64,000 nucleotides of DNA. Source: Flavobacterium sp. HBTb2-11-1 (GTDB lineage: Bacteria > Bacteroidota > Bacteroidia > Flavobacteriales > Flavobacteriaceae). Position numbers and translations under genes: made by a program. Shown here one piece after another: positions 39,801-52,340 of the stretch; the stretch's first letter is position 1, and every line of letters starts with the position of its first letter. The notes below the pieces were generated by a model. The model did not search any database. It was given only the letters and a program-made list of their open reading frames with translations, and had not been told where the DNA came from. The stretch spans positions 310,001-374,000 of the forward strand of contig NZ_WUMO01000003.1 of assembly GCF_009826975.1 (NCBI RefSeq), written 5' to 3'.

Positions 39801-40682
39801 ATGAAAAAGCATATAGACACAGATAATCCGTTGAAAAATTTAGATGAGTGGGAAGATGATTTGCTAATGCGATATCCTGATCCTTCTGAAGAAAATGTAA
39901 AAGAAAAGCAGAAGGAAGAATTCAGGAATTATGTCGATTCAGAAAGAGTAGAAACAGTTAAGGAATTTTATAGAATAAACCATACGTATCAGACTTACGA
40001 TTTTGTATGCAGTAAAGAACAAGAATTTTTACAGTTCAATAGAAAAGAAATGTCGATCTGGGAAGCGGTTGATTTTTTGAACACGCTTGTAGATGACAGT
40101 GATCCAGATATTGATCTAGATCAGACACAGCACCTTTTGCAGACTTCAGAAGCAATTAGAGCTGACGGTCACCCAGACTGGTTTGTTCTGACAGGTTTTA
40201 TCCATGATTTAGGTAAAGTTTTATGCCTTTTTGGAGAACCGCAATGGGCAGTTGTTGGGGATACATTTCCAGTTGGATGTGCGTATTCGGATAAGATTGT
40301 CTACCCAGAATTCTTTAAAGAAAACCCAGATTATACAGATCCAAGATTCAATACCAAATTTGGAATCTACACAGAAAATTGTGGATTGGATAAGGTAAAG
40401 ATGAGTTGGGGGCATGACGAATATTTATATCAGATTATGAAAGATTATCTGCCAGAACCAGCTTTATACATGATTCGTTATCATTCATTCTATTCTCAGC
40501 ACAAAGAAAATGCTTACGCACATTTAATGAATGAAAAAGACATTGAAATGTTTGACTGGGTTAGAAAGTTCAATCCGTACGATTTGTACACAAAAGCTCC
40601 AGTTAAACCCGATTTACAAGCATTACTTCCTTATTATAAAGAATTAGTGGCTAAATATCTGCCTGAGAAATTGAAGTTTTAA
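39801..40682 (+). CDS. myo-Inositol oxygenase
   Basis: 293 residues, no signal peptide, cytoplasmic. The HD-domain di-iron ligands of the animal and plant enzyme can all be placed: His111 (in [11 protein letters not shown]), His135 and Asp136 (IHDLGK), His205 (WGHDEY), His228 (RYHSFY) and Asp252 (MFDWVRKF). The block [16 protein letters not shown] is also diagnostic. Reaction: myo-inositol plus oxygen gives D-glucuronate. Length is normal for the family. The promoter and operator copy those of susC, so expression should follow block 2. The next gene starts 181 bases on, past a palindromic repeat. No inositol transporter or glucuronate isomerase is in the window, though the SSS symporter at 45304 could carry inositol. 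Confidence 0.95.
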   Translation: MKKHIDTDNPLKNLDEWEDDLLMRYPDPSEENVKEKQKEEFRNYVDSERVETVKEFYRINHTYQTYDFVCSKEQEFLQFNRKEMSIWEAVDFLNTLVDDSDPDIDLDQTQHLLQTSEAIRADGHPDWFVLTGFIHDLGKVLCLFGEPQWAVVGDTFPVGCAYSDKIVYPEFFKENPDYTDPRFNTKFGIYTENCGLDKVKMSWGHDEYLYQIMKDYLPEPALYMIRYHSFYSQHKENAYAHLMNEKDIEMFDWVRKFNPYDLYTKAPVKPDLQALLPYYKELVAKYLPEKLKF

Positions 40683-40697
40683 AAAGGCCAGATAGAT

Positions 40698-44001
<3,304 letters not shown>

Positions 44002-44020
44002 ATAACCTGTTGTTTAGTTC

Positions 44021-44063
44021 CAGTCACAGTTTTCAGTAACATAAACACTGAATACTGTGACTG
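44021..44063. repeat. Strong hairpin element
   Basis: CAGTCACAGTTTTCAGT (44021-44037) and ACTGAATACTGTGACTG (44047-44063) pair at 16 of 17 positions with a nine-base loop. ACTGAATACTG is then repeated once more just downstream (44066-44076). It lies in the 104-base gap between GH2 and the DUF5009 gene. Confidence 0.7.
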
Positions 44064-44105
44064 CTACTGAATACTGCGATAGAAAATTAAAACTAGAACT
44101 AAAAA

Positions 44106-45248
44106 ATGAGTAACCCTACAAACGGAAGATTAATTTCTTTAGATGCGCTGCGCGGATTTGTAATGTTTTGGATTATGAGTGGCGAACATATAATTCATGC
44201 TCTAGCCAAGGCGGCCCCAATTCCTATTTTTCTCTGGATGTCATCGCAATTGCATCATGCGGAATGGAATGGCATTACATTCTATGACATGATTTTCCCT
44301 GTGTTTTTGTTTGTAGCAGGCGTTTCTATGCCATATTCTTTTGAGAAGAAAATGAATTTAGCGGGAGTATCAACTCCGCAGGAATTGCCCTCAAAAGAAA
44401 AACGAAAAATATACCTTTCTATGCTGAGGAGAACCATTATTTTAGTGGTTTTAGGTTTTGTAGTAAATGGATTATTGCGTTTTGATGGCTTTGACCATAC
44501 CCGTTTTGCGAGTGTTTTAGGAAGAATTGGAATAGCTTGGTTTTTTGCCGGAATGATTTATTTGAATTTTGATTTCAAAAAACAGTTCATATGGTTTTTA
44601 GGCATTTTGATGGGCTATTATGCGGCCATGAAATGGATACCAGTTCCTGAGTTTGGAGCGGGAGTTTTAACCAAAGAGGGATCATTAGAAGGATATATTG
44701 ACCGCCTATTTTTACCGGGCAGACTTCACAGTACCGTTTATGATCCAGAAGGCATTTTTTCGACTCTTCCCGCTATTTCTACGGCATTATTAGGAGTTTT
44801 TACAGGAACATTTTTAAAAACAAAAAATCAGTTTTCAATAAATGCAAAGTTAATTTTGATGGCCTTGACAGCTGTTTTGTTAATTATTGCAGGTTTAATT
44901 TGGGACATTGATTTTCCAATTAACAAGCATTTATGGACAAGCTCTTTTGTCTGTTTTGTCGGCGGATTTAGTATTTTATTTTTTATCTTTTTCTATTTGA
45001 TAATTGATTTGTCTGGCTTTCATAAATGGGCATTTCCGTTGATTTTAATTGGTTCAAATTCGATTTTAATATATATCGCAGCCGAAGGCTCTGTAGATTT
45101 TAAACATACTGCTGATTACTTTTTTGGAGGTATGATACAGTATTTGCCAATGATATGGCAGCCAGTATTTGTTGCTCTCTCAGTAACTGGTGTACAGCTT
45201 CTTTTACTTTATTTTCTGTATAAAAGAAAATGGTTTCTCAAGATTTGA
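44106..45248 (+). CDS. DUF5009 / heparan-alpha-glucosaminide acetyltransferase-like membrane protein
   Basis: 380 residues with about nine or ten membrane helices. The opening RLISLDALRGFVMFWIM is typical of the acyltransferase-like DUF5009/DUF1624 group, and an early His in SGEHIIHAL may serve in acyl transfer. Distant relatives include the lysosomal enzyme that acetylates terminal glucosamine across the membrane using acetyl-CoA. Such genes are frequent in Bacteroidota polysaccharide loci, but their substrate is not established. The location is the inner membrane. The symporter gene follows after 55 bases, so the two may share a transcript. The link to amino sugars in block 2 is possible but unproven. 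Confidence 0.85.
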   Translation: MSNPTNGRLISLDALRGFVMFWIMSGEHIIHALAKAAPIPIFLWMSSQLHHAEWNGITFYDMIFPVFLFVAGVSMPYSFEKKMNLAGVSTPQELPSKEKRKIYLSMLRRTIILVVLGFVVNGLLRFDGFDHTRFASVLGRIGIAWFFAGMIYLNFDFKKQFIWFLGILMGYYAAMKWIPVPEFGAGVLTKEGSLEGYIDRLFLPGRLHSTVYDPEGIFSTLPAISTALLGVFTGTFLKTKNQFSINAKLILMALTAVLLIIAGLIWDIDFPINKHLWTSSFVCFVGGFSILFFIFFYLIIDLSGFHKWAFPLILIGSNSILIYIAAEGSVDFKHTADYFFGGMIQYLPMIWQPVFVALSVTGVQLLLLYFLYKRKWFLKI

Positions 45249-45280
45249 TGCGATCAGATCTTACAATACATTTTACTATC

Positions 45281-45303
45281 TAACCACACAATAACCACAC
45301 ATT
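45281..45303 (+). repeat. Short tandem repeat in the symporter leader
   Basis: TAACCACACA occurs twice, 11 bases apart, and ends at the symporter start codon. It occupies the place of a ribosome-binding site, and no AGGAGG-like sequence is present. It may affect translation or be chance. Confidence 0.4.
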
Positions 45304-46941
45304 ATGAATGTATTACAAACCGCAGATTACATTGTTTTCTTTATTTACTTTATCATAGTCACGGCCTATGGAATGTACATTTATAGAAGCAAAAAAACTG
45401 CAACAACCAGTTCCAAAGAATATTTTTTAGCAGAGGGTTCGCTTACTTGGTGGGCAATTGGAGCTTCTTTGATTGCGTCTAATATTTCAGCAGAACATTT
45501 TATCGGGATGAGCGGTTCGGGTTTTGCCATTGGACTAGCCATTGCTTCTTATGAATGGATGTCTGCGGCTACTCTGATTATCGTGGCCATGTTTATTCTT
45601 CCCGTTTATTTGAAGAATAAAATATTTACCATGCCGCAGTTCCTAGCCAAAAGATATAGTGGAACCGTAAGCACGATCATGGCCATAATTTGGCTTTTAA
45701 TTTATGTATTTGTAAATCTTACTTCGATTATCTATTTAGGCGCTTTGGCCATTTCGTCCATTGCACCGATAAGTTTTCAGTTTTGTGTAATCGGATTGAG
45801 TCTGTTTGCTGTAATTGTGACTTTGGGTGGTATGAAAGTAATCGGATACACAGATATGTTTCAGGTTATTGTTTTAATTCTGGGTGGACTGGTAACAACT
45901 TATTTGGCCTTGACACTATTGTCAGACCAATTCGGTTTTGGAAAGGATATCTTAAAAGGATTGTCTGTAATTGCCGATCAAGCCCCAGGACATTTGCATA
46001 TGATCTTAGATAAGTCCAATCCGCATTATAATGAATTGCCAGGAATGTCGGTTTTAGTTGGGGGAATGTTAATTAACAATCTGGCCTATTGGGGGTGCAA
46101 TCAATATATCGTTCAACGAGCTTTAGGAGCCGATTTAAAAACAGCGCGCAAAGGAATTTTATTTGCCGCTTTTCTAAAATTATTGGTTCCAATTATTGCC
46201 GTTTTACCGGGTATTGCCATGTTTGTCATGCATGAAAACGGAACGTTTCAGCAGGAAATGGTTGACGCGGCTGGAGTTTTAAAACCAGATCATGCGTACC
46301 CGACTTTAATGAATCTGCTTCCCGCAGGATTAAAAGGAGTGGCATTGGCGGCTTTAACAGCGGCAATTGTGGCTTCTTTGGCTGGAAAAGCCAATAGTAT
46401 TTCAACTATTTTTTCGCTAGATATTTATAAAAAATATTTCAACTCACAAGCATCAGAAAAAAAATTGGTTCGTATAGGAAAGTGGTGTGTGGTGGTTTGT
46501 ATGATCATTGCAGCTTTTGTAGCTCCTGCATTAAAATCATTAGATCAGGCGTATCAATTTATACAAGAATATGTGGGATTCTTTTCGCCAGGAGTTTTAG
46601 CGATTTTCTTGTTGGGAATGTTCTGGAAAAAAACAACTCCAGCTGCAGGATTGGCAGGGGCATTGTTAACGGTGCCTATTGCAGCGGTCTTAAAATTCTT
46701 GCCGATGTGGACAGAAGGAGCTTTTCCTGATTATCCTTTCTTAGACAGAATGACTATTGTTTTCTTTATCATTGTATTGATAATGGTGGGAATCAGTTTA
46801 GCCAAACCAGTATCAGAAGAGGAAGCTGAAATTCATAAAATTGAAGTTGATAAATCGATGTTTAAAGTATCATCAGAGTTTATAGTTGGGTCTTTTATTA
46901 TCTGTGGAATTTTAGTGGCTTTGTACACTGTTTTCTGGTAA
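45304..46941 (+). CDS. Sodium:solute symporter (SSS family, sugar type)
   Basis: 545 residues, about 14 membrane helices. It shows the LeuT-fold SSS hallmarks: the opening DYIVFFIYFIIVTAYGMYI, then the helix-break GASLIASNISAEHFIGMSGSG (about 55-75), and the helix with ALTAAIVASLAGKANSISTIFSLDIYKKY (about 343-371). The closest known group is the SGLT-like sugar or inositol transporters. It imports a monosaccharide, uronate or inositol with sodium across the inner membrane. It is 55 bases after the DUF5009 gene and before the pectinase pair. Substrate is not decidable from sequence; galacturonate, galactose and myo-inositol all fit the neighbours. Confidence 0.93.
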   Translation: MNVLQTADYIVFFIYFIIVTAYGMYIYRSKKTATTSSKEYFLAEGSLTWWAIGASLIASNISAEHFIGMSGSGFAIGLAIASYEWMSAATLIIVAMFILPVYLKNKIFTMPQFLAKRYSGTVSTIMAIIWLLIYVFVNLTSIIYLGALAISSIAPISFQFCVIGLSLFAVIVTLGGMKVIGYTDMFQVIVLILGGLVTTYLALTLLSDQFGFGKDILKGLSVIADQAPGHLHMILDKSNPHYNELPGMSVLVGGMLINNLAYWGCNQYIVQRALGADLKTARKGILFAAFLKLLVPIIAVLPGIAMFVMHENGTFQQEMVDAAGVLKPDHAYPTLMNLLPAGLKGVALAALTAAIVASLAGKANSISTIFSLDIYKKYFNSQASEKKLVRIGKWCVVVCMIIAAFVAPALKSLDQAYQFIQEYVGFFSPGVLAIFLLGMFWKKTTPAAGLAGALLTVPIAAVLKFLPMWTEGAFPDYPFLDRMTIVFFIIVLIMVGISLAKPVSEEEAEIHKIEVDKSMFKVSSEFIVGSFIICGILVALYTVFW

Positions 46942-46950
46942 TTTATGTTT

Positions 46951-47068
46951 TGCCACGAAGGCACAAAGACTCAAAGTTTATTTAAAAGGATTAAATTGAA
47001 AATTGCTCGCAAAAGCGTAAAGTTTATTAAGGAGAGAAGGTTAAAAAAAACTTAGTGTCTTTGTGGCA
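46951..47068. repeat. Palindromic intergenic element, TGCCAC ends
   Basis: Left end TGCCACGAAGGCACAAAG (from 46951) and right end CTTAGTGTCTTTGTGGCA (to 47068) are an imperfect inverted repeat. It fills most of the gap between the symporter and the first GH28 gene. The same TTGTGGCA end occurs in the element at 48618-48778, so the two belong to one family. Confidence 0.6.
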
Positions 47069-47082
47069 TAAAAAAAATAGAA

Positions 47083-48612
47083 ATGAAAAGAAATTTTGTA
47101 ATCATACTGGTTGTTTTTTGTGTTTGCTTAACTGTTTCAGCGCAAAAAGTATTTGATATTAAAAAATACGGCGCTGTGGGAGATGGTAAAACTTTAAATA
47201 CAAAAGCAATCCAAAAAGCCATTGATGCAGCTAATAAAAGTAAAGGGGGTAGAATTCTTTTTTCTAAAGGGACGTTTTTATCGGGAAGTATTGTTTTAAA
47301 AAGTAATGTAGAATTATTTTTTGAAGAAGATGCCGTTTTGTTAGGAAGCACCAAACCAGATGATTATCCGAAATATGAAGGAATAAGAGCTTTGATTATT
47401 GCAGCTGAATCTAAAAATATGGCGGTAAAAGGAAAAGGCATTATAAATGGACAGGGAAGAGAACTGGCTTTAGCAATTGATTCGCTGCATCACACGGGAG
47501 TTCGAATAGATCCGAAATATAATTACAGAAGAATGCGTCCTGAAGATGGAAGAGGAAAACTGATTTCGTTTGTAAAATGCGATTCGATTACAATGACTGA
47601 TATTACTTTGAAAAATAGTCCAGGCTGGACACAATGTTTTAGAGAATGCAAGAATATTGTCATTGATTTTATGAAAGTAGAAAGCAGAGCGTATTGGAAC
47701 AATGACGGAATTGACGTTGATGGTTGCGAAAATGTCCGAATAACCAATTGCAATGTGAACACTGCCGATGACGGAATCTGCTTGAAATCGGAAGTTCCGG
47801 GACTTCACAATAACAATATTTACATTGGAAATTGTACCATTAGATCAAGTGCCAATGCTGTGAAATTTGGAACAGGTTCTTACGGTAGTTTCAAAAATGT
47901 AACCATCGAAAATATCAAAGTTTTTGACACGTTTAGATCCGCAGTAGCGATTGAATCTGTTGACGGAGCCGAAATTGAGAATATCAAAGTTTCAGATATT
48001 ACAGCTGTTAATACAGGAAATGCAATATTGATTCGTTTGGGGCATAGAAACGGAGATAAACCAGGATCTATTAAAAATGTATCGGTAAAAAACGTAAAAG
48101 TGCAAGTACCGTTTGGTCGTCCTGATATTGACTACGATATGCGCGGGCCTGAGGTTGATTATTTCCATAATCCGTTTCCATCTTCTATTGTTGGAATTCC
48201 GGGGCATTTAATTGAAAATGTGACATTAGAAAATATTGAAATCATTTATCCAGGAAGGGCATCAAAAGGAATGGCATATCATCCACTAAGCCGATTAAAA
48301 GATGTGAAAGAAAACATAAACGGTTATCCTGAATTTAACATGTTTGGAGAACTGCCTTCTTGGGGATTTTATGTCCGTCACGTAAACGGAATTGAAATGA
48401 AAAATATCAAACTGATTTTGGATAAAGAAGATTTTCGTCCTGCTTTTGTTTTTGATGATGTAAAAAATCTAGCGATGAAGGCAATTGATATTCCTTCAGA
48501 TAAAGTCAGTCAAATTATTTTTAAAGATGTCATAGGAAGCAATTTGGATAGCGAAGCTGCAAAAAGAAAAATAGAACCAGAACAGAATAAATTTGAATTG
48601 TCTGCCCATTAA
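47083..48612 (+). CDS. Secreted GH28 polygalacturonase-family protein (first)
   Basis: 509 residues with a signal peptide ending TVSAQ. It is a right-handed parallel beta-helix with the GH28 N-terminal signature VFDIKKYGAVGDGKTLNTKA. Catalytic Asp candidates lie in NNDGIDVD (about residue 207) and in TADDGICLKS (about 228-229). The usual Gly-His-Gly of plain polygalacturonases is replaced by SANAVKFGTG, as in the exo-acting and rhamnogalacturonan-type members. Likely role: exo-hydrolysis of galacturonan or rhamnogalacturonan oligosaccharides in the periplasm. The neighbour at 48794 is a paralogue, 181 bases downstream across a repeat. Confidence 0.9.
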   Translation: MKRNFVIILVVFCVCLTVSAQKVFDIKKYGAVGDGKTLNTKAIQKAIDAANKSKGGRILFSKGTFLSGSIVLKSNVELFFEEDAVLLGSTKPDDYPKYEGIRALIIAAESKNMAVKGKGIINGQGRELALAIDSLHHTGVRIDPKYNYRRMRPEDGRGKLISFVKCDSITMTDITLKNSPGWTQCFRECKNIVIDFMKVESRAYWNNDGIDVDGCENVRITNCNVNTADDGICLKSEVPGLHNNNIYIGNCTIRSSANAVKFGTGSYGSFKNVTIENIKVFDTFRSAVAIESVDGAEIENIKVSDITAVNTGNAILIRLGHRNGDKPGSIKNVSVKNVKVQVPFGRPDIDYDMRGPEVDYFHNPFPSSIVGIPGHLIENVTLENIEIIYPGRASKGMAYHPLSRLKDVKENINGYPEFNMFGELPSWGFYVRHVNGIEMKNIKLILDKEDFRPAFVFDDVKNLAMKAIDIPSDKVSQIIFKDVIGSNLDSEAAKRKIEPEQNKFELSAH

Positions 48613-48617
48613 GAGTT

Positions 48618-48778
48618 GGCTGCAAAGACGCTAAGAAGCAAAGTGTTTTTGTTTCACGCAGATTGAAAAAAACCTAAGCAGATTTAACAGATATCTTATA
48701 AAAAAAAATCTAATTAAATCTGCCTAAATCTGAAAAATCTGCGTGAAAAAAACTTAGCGCCTTTGTGCCTTTGTGGCA
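48618..48778. repeat. Nested palindromic element between the two GH28 genes
   Basis: Three perfect inverted-repeat blocks are nested: CGCTAAG (48629) with CTTAGCG (48753), TTTCACGCAGATT (48652) with its complement (48736), and GCAGATTTAA (48678) with its complement (48714). The outer ends are GGCTGCAAAG and CTTTGTGGCA. The whole element could fold into one long hairpin. The upstream in-frame GTG (48773) of the next gene lies inside it and is not used as the start. Confidence 0.75.
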
Positions 48779-48793
48779 AAAAAAATAAAAAAT

Positions 48794-50233
48794 ATGAAAA
48801 AGAAATCGATTATCACACTGCTAATTTTCTGCCTTTCGTTAACCGTTTCGGCACAAAAGATTTATGACGTTAAAAAATACGGAGCAAAAGGAGACGGAAA
48901 GACAAATGATGCTGCAGCTATTCAAAAAGCAATCGACGCTTGCAGCAAAACGGGTGGAAGAGTTTTAATTCCAGCACCATTTACCTTTTTAGCAGGACCA
49001 ATTGACGTCAAATCAAAAGTAGATTTGCATATCGAAGCTGGGGCGAAATTACTGGCAAGTCCAGATGAAAAACTCTATACAAAAAGTGCTTTCAGAACCA
49101 ATCCAGGTGAAGGGACGATTTGGATTGGAGGAGAAAACGTGGAAGATTTTACCATTAGTGGAAGCGGAAAAATAGACGGAAACGGAATTTCTTTTATGGG
49201 AGAAGAACAAGAAGATGCGTATGTTCTAAAACCATTCAACGTTCTAGATCCAAGACCTCACGTTTTGACGATTATTGGAGGAAAAAATATCAGAATACAT
49301 GATGTGCATATCGGAAACTCGGCTTATTGGACAGTTCATTTAGTAGGGTGTAACGATGTTGTAATCAGCGGCATTACTTTGTTAAACAGCTTGAAAGTCC
49401 GCAATAGCGATGGAATCGATTTGGATCATTCTAAAAACGTGCGAATCAGCGATTGTTATATTGAAAGCGGAGACGATTGCATCTGCTTAAAAAACAGAAG
49501 AGAATTTGAAGAATTTGGAGCTTGTGAAAATATTACGGTAACCAACTGTACTATGACCAGCAGCAGCTGCGCCATTAAAATCGGTTCAGAGAACATGGAT
49601 GCCATCAGACAAGTCGTTTTCAACAATTGCATCATTAAAAACAGCAATCGTGCTTTAGGAATCCAAAACAGAGACGAAGGCACAGTAAGCGATGTTATTT
49701 TTTCTAATATCATTATCGAAAGCAAATTAAATACCGACACGTGGTGGGGAAAAGCAGAACCAATTTATGTAACCGCCTTTAGAAGAGCCAAAATAAATCA
49801 TAAAGATGCCAACTGGCGTTTTCCAAAAGGCGCGACAGAAGGAAAAGTAGGCGAAATCAAAAATATTTACTTCTCCAATATTCAATGTACGGGAGAAAAC
49901 GGTGTCTTTGTTAGCGGTGAATCGAAAGATAAAATCAAGAATATTGTATTTGATAATGTGAGTGTTTTTATAGATAAAACAACTTCTTTTCCTGGAGGAT
50001 TCTACGACAGACGCCCTGCAAATGTGGAAGGTTTTGTGCAGGGGAGCACTTCCGGTTTCTATTTTGATTCGGCTGAAAGTGTTAAGGTTCAGAATTGTAC
50101 CGTGGAATGGGGAAAAAATAGACCCGATTATTTTAAACATGCAGTTGAAAGTAAAAATGTTGATGTATTAAAGGTTGTTAATTTGGACGGAGAAGCCGCT
50201 TTCCCAAGCAAGTATGAGTCGGTTAAGAAGTAA
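48794..50233 (+). CDS. Secreted GH28 polygalacturonase-family protein (second)
   Basis: 479 residues from ATG 48794 (MKKKSIITLLIFCL, signal peptide ending TVSAQ). The GTG at 48773 lies within the repeat and is rejected. The GH28 N-terminal signature is IYDVKKYGAKGDGKTNDAAA. Catalytic Asp candidates lie in NSDGIDLD (about residue 205) and ESGDDCICLKN (about 226-227), followed by SSCAIKIGSE and GIQNRDEG in place of the later motifs. Residues in the mature N-terminus match those of the first GH28 closely, so they arose by duplication, but the active-site loops differ. The role is probably a different pectic linkage, for example an unsaturated or acetylated end. Confidence 0.9.
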   Translation: MKKKSIITLLIFCLSLTVSAQKIYDVKKYGAKGDGKTNDAAAIQKAIDACSKTGGRVLIPAPFTFLAGPIDVKSKVDLHIEAGAKLLASPDEKLYTKSAFRTNPGEGTIWIGGENVEDFTISGSGKIDGNGISFMGEEQEDAYVLKPFNVLDPRPHVLTIIGGKNIRIHDVHIGNSAYWTVHLVGCNDVVISGITLLNSLKVRNSDGIDLDHSKNVRISDCYIESGDDCICLKNRREFEEFGACENITVTNCTMTSSSCAIKIGSENMDAIRQVVFNNCIIKNSNRALGIQNRDEGTVSDVIFSNIIIESKLNTDTWWGKAEPIYVTAFRRAKINHKDANWRFPKGATEGKVGEIKNIYFSNIQCTGENGVFVSGESKDKIKNIVFDNVSVFIDKTTSFPGGFYDRRPANVEGFVQGSTSGFYFDSAESVKVQNCTVEWGKNRPDYFKHAVESKNVDVLKVVNLDGEAAFPSKYESVKK

Positions 50234-50335
50234 TTTATGCTTGAAAAAAATAAGTGTAAAAATCACAATATAGAGACGCTTTAAAAAAGATTATTTAATA
50301 CATTGCAGATATATTCTCAATATAAAAACAATACA

Positions 50336-52315
50336 ATGAAAAGAAACGTAATTTCAACATTATTCGTAGGAGGTTTGCTATTTAGCAGTATGTATGGAAA
50401 TGCTCAAAAAGCGACTTTAGAAGTTGATGCTTCCAAAACTATAACTAAAATTCAGCCGACCATGTTCGGTTTGTTTTTTGAAGACATCAATTTTGCTGCA
50501 GATGGAGGACTATACGCTGAAATGATTAAAAACCGATCTTTTGAATTTGAAAAACCTTTAATGGGATGGGAGCAACCCAATAGCGACAGATCTTCTATGA
50601 ATAAAGAATCTGGAATTGCTTTACCTATTAAATTATCGAAGGACAATACCAATTTTTGCAGAGTTGAAATCAATAACGACAAAGGATATGCTTTAATAAA
50701 TGAAGGTTTCCGTGGGATGGGAGTGAAGAAAGATGCAAAATACAATCTTTCTTTGAAAGCGTCCAACCCTAATGGAGAAATCAAAAAGATTATTTTTCAG
50801 TTAATAGATAAGGATAAAAAAGTAATTGGAGAAACGAGCATTATTCCAAATTCGGCGCAATGGACAAATTATACCGCGCAAATTGTAGGGACTCAAACAG
50901 AAGCAAAAGCCAAATTAAAAATAACGTTTGAAGGAAAAGGAACTATCGATCTGGATATGATTTCGCTATTCCCAGAAGATACTTGGAAGAATAGAAAAAA
51001 CGGACTAAGAAAAGATCTTGTGCAGCTGTTGTATGATGTGAAACCTGGTTTTTTGCGTTTTCCAGGAGGCTGTATCGTAGAAGGAAGAACACTTTCTGAT
51101 CGTTATCAGTGGAAAAAATCAGTTGGAAATGTAGAAGACAGAAAGACGATGATGAACCGTTGGAATGTTGAATTCAACCACAAACTGACTCCAGATTATT
51201 TTCAAAGCTTCGGATTAGGGTTTTACGAATATTTCCAGCTTTCAGAAGATATTGGTGCAGAACCGCTGCCCATTTTAAGCTGCGGAATGGCTTGCCAATA
51301 CAATACAGGAGAACTCGCTCCATTAAACGAATTGGATCCGTATGTGCAAGACGCTTTAGACTTGATCGAATTTGCGAATGGCGCTGTTACTACAACTTGG
51401 GGAAAAGTCCGTTCAGATATGGGACATCCACAACCATTTAATTTAAAATATATCGGAGTTGGAAATGAGCAATGGGGACCTGATTACATAGACCGTTACA
51501 AAGTTTTTGAAAAAGCAATCAAAGCAAAATATCCGAATATCGTTATCGTATCTGGAAGCGGACCTTCGCCAGACGGAGAACATTTTGATTATGCGATGGC
51601 AGAACTTAAAAAGCTAAATGCAGAACTGGTAGACGAGCATTACTATAGAAGTCCGCAATGGTTTAGAGAAAATGCTGGGCGTTATGACAAATACGATAGA
51701 AAAGGGCCGAAAATATTTGCGGGCGAGTATGCAGCGCAAAGTATTTCAGGAGCGAATCCGAATAATAGAAACAATTGGGAATGTGCTTTTTCTGAAGCGG
51801 CTTTTATGACAGGTTTGGAAAGAAATGCTGAAGTTGTGCAATTGACTTCTTACGCACCATTGATGGCGCATGAAGACGCTTGGCAGTGGACACCGGATAT
51901 GATTTGGTTTAATAATCTTCAATCTTATGGTTCGGCAAACTATTATGTGCAGCAATTGTTTTCAACTAATAAAGGAACCGATTTATTGAGCATTACACAG
52001 GATGGAAAAGCATTAATCGGCCAGCATGATTTATACGCATCGGCAGTAAAAGACGCGAACAGTAAAGAAATTATTGTGAAATTGGTCAATACTGCAGCCT
52101 CAAGCCAAGAGGTTAACATTGATTTGAAAGGAGCAAAATTAGGATCAAAAGGAAGCATGATTAGACTAGTAAGTGCAAATCTGCAAGATGAAAACACTTT
52201 TGCAGATCCAAAAAAAATCACGCCAAAACAGAGCGAATATAAGATTACGAAAGGAAGCCAGCTATTGAATCTTCCTCCGTATTCAGTAACAGTGTTAAAA
52301 TTGAAAACGATTTAA
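50336..52315 (+). CDS. Secreted GH51 alpha-L-arabinofuranosidase
   Basis: 659 residues from ATG 50336 (MKRNVISTLFVGG); the upstream start at 50303 would bury the signal peptide, which ends MYGNAQ. A carbohydrate-binding jelly roll (about 80-215) is followed by the GH51 barrel (about 220-510) and a C-terminal beta-sandwich. Acid/base Glu378 lies in GNEQWGP and nucleophile Glu464 in FAGEYAAQ. Known reaction: hydrolysis of terminal arabinofuranose from arabinan, arabinoxylan or arabinogalactan. With two GH28 and a LacZ-like GH2 beside it, pectic arabinan or arabinogalactan is the best guess. GH95 starts 25 bases after its stop. Confidence 0.93.
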   Translation: MKRNVISTLFVGGLLFSSMYGNAQKATLEVDASKTITKIQPTMFGLFFEDINFAADGGLYAEMIKNRSFEFEKPLMGWEQPNSDRSSMNKESGIALPIKLSKDNTNFCRVEINNDKGYALINEGFRGMGVKKDAKYNLSLKASNPNGEIKKIIFQLIDKDKKVIGETSIIPNSAQWTNYTAQIVGTQTEAKAKLKITFEGKGTIDLDMISLFPEDTWKNRKNGLRKDLVQLLYDVKPGFLRFPGGCIVEGRTLSDRYQWKKSVGNVEDRKTMMNRWNVEFNHKLTPDYFQSFGLGFYEYFQLSEDIGAEPLPILSCGMACQYNTGELAPLNELDPYVQDALDLIEFANGAVTTTWGKVRSDMGHPQPFNLKYIGVGNEQWGPDYIDRYKVFEKAIKAKYPNIVIVSGSGPSPDGEHFDYAMAELKKLNAELVDEHYYRSPQWFRENAGRYDKYDRKGPKIFAGEYAAQSISGANPNNRNNWECAFSEAAFMTGLERNAEVVQLTSYAPLMAHEDAWQWTPDMIWFNNLQSYGSANYYVQQLFSTNKGTDLLSITQDGKALIGQHDLYASAVKDANSKEIIVKLVNTAASSQEVNIDLKGAKLGSKGSMIRLVSANLQDENTFADPKKITPKQSEYKITKGSQLLNLPPYSVTVLKLKTI

Positions 52316-52340
52316 TTAATTTCATCAAAAAGTAAAATTC

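Noticed and set aside
48773..48793. Upstream GTG start of the second GH28
   Set aside because: It lies inside the end of the palindromic element; the ATG at 48794 gives a normal signal peptide.
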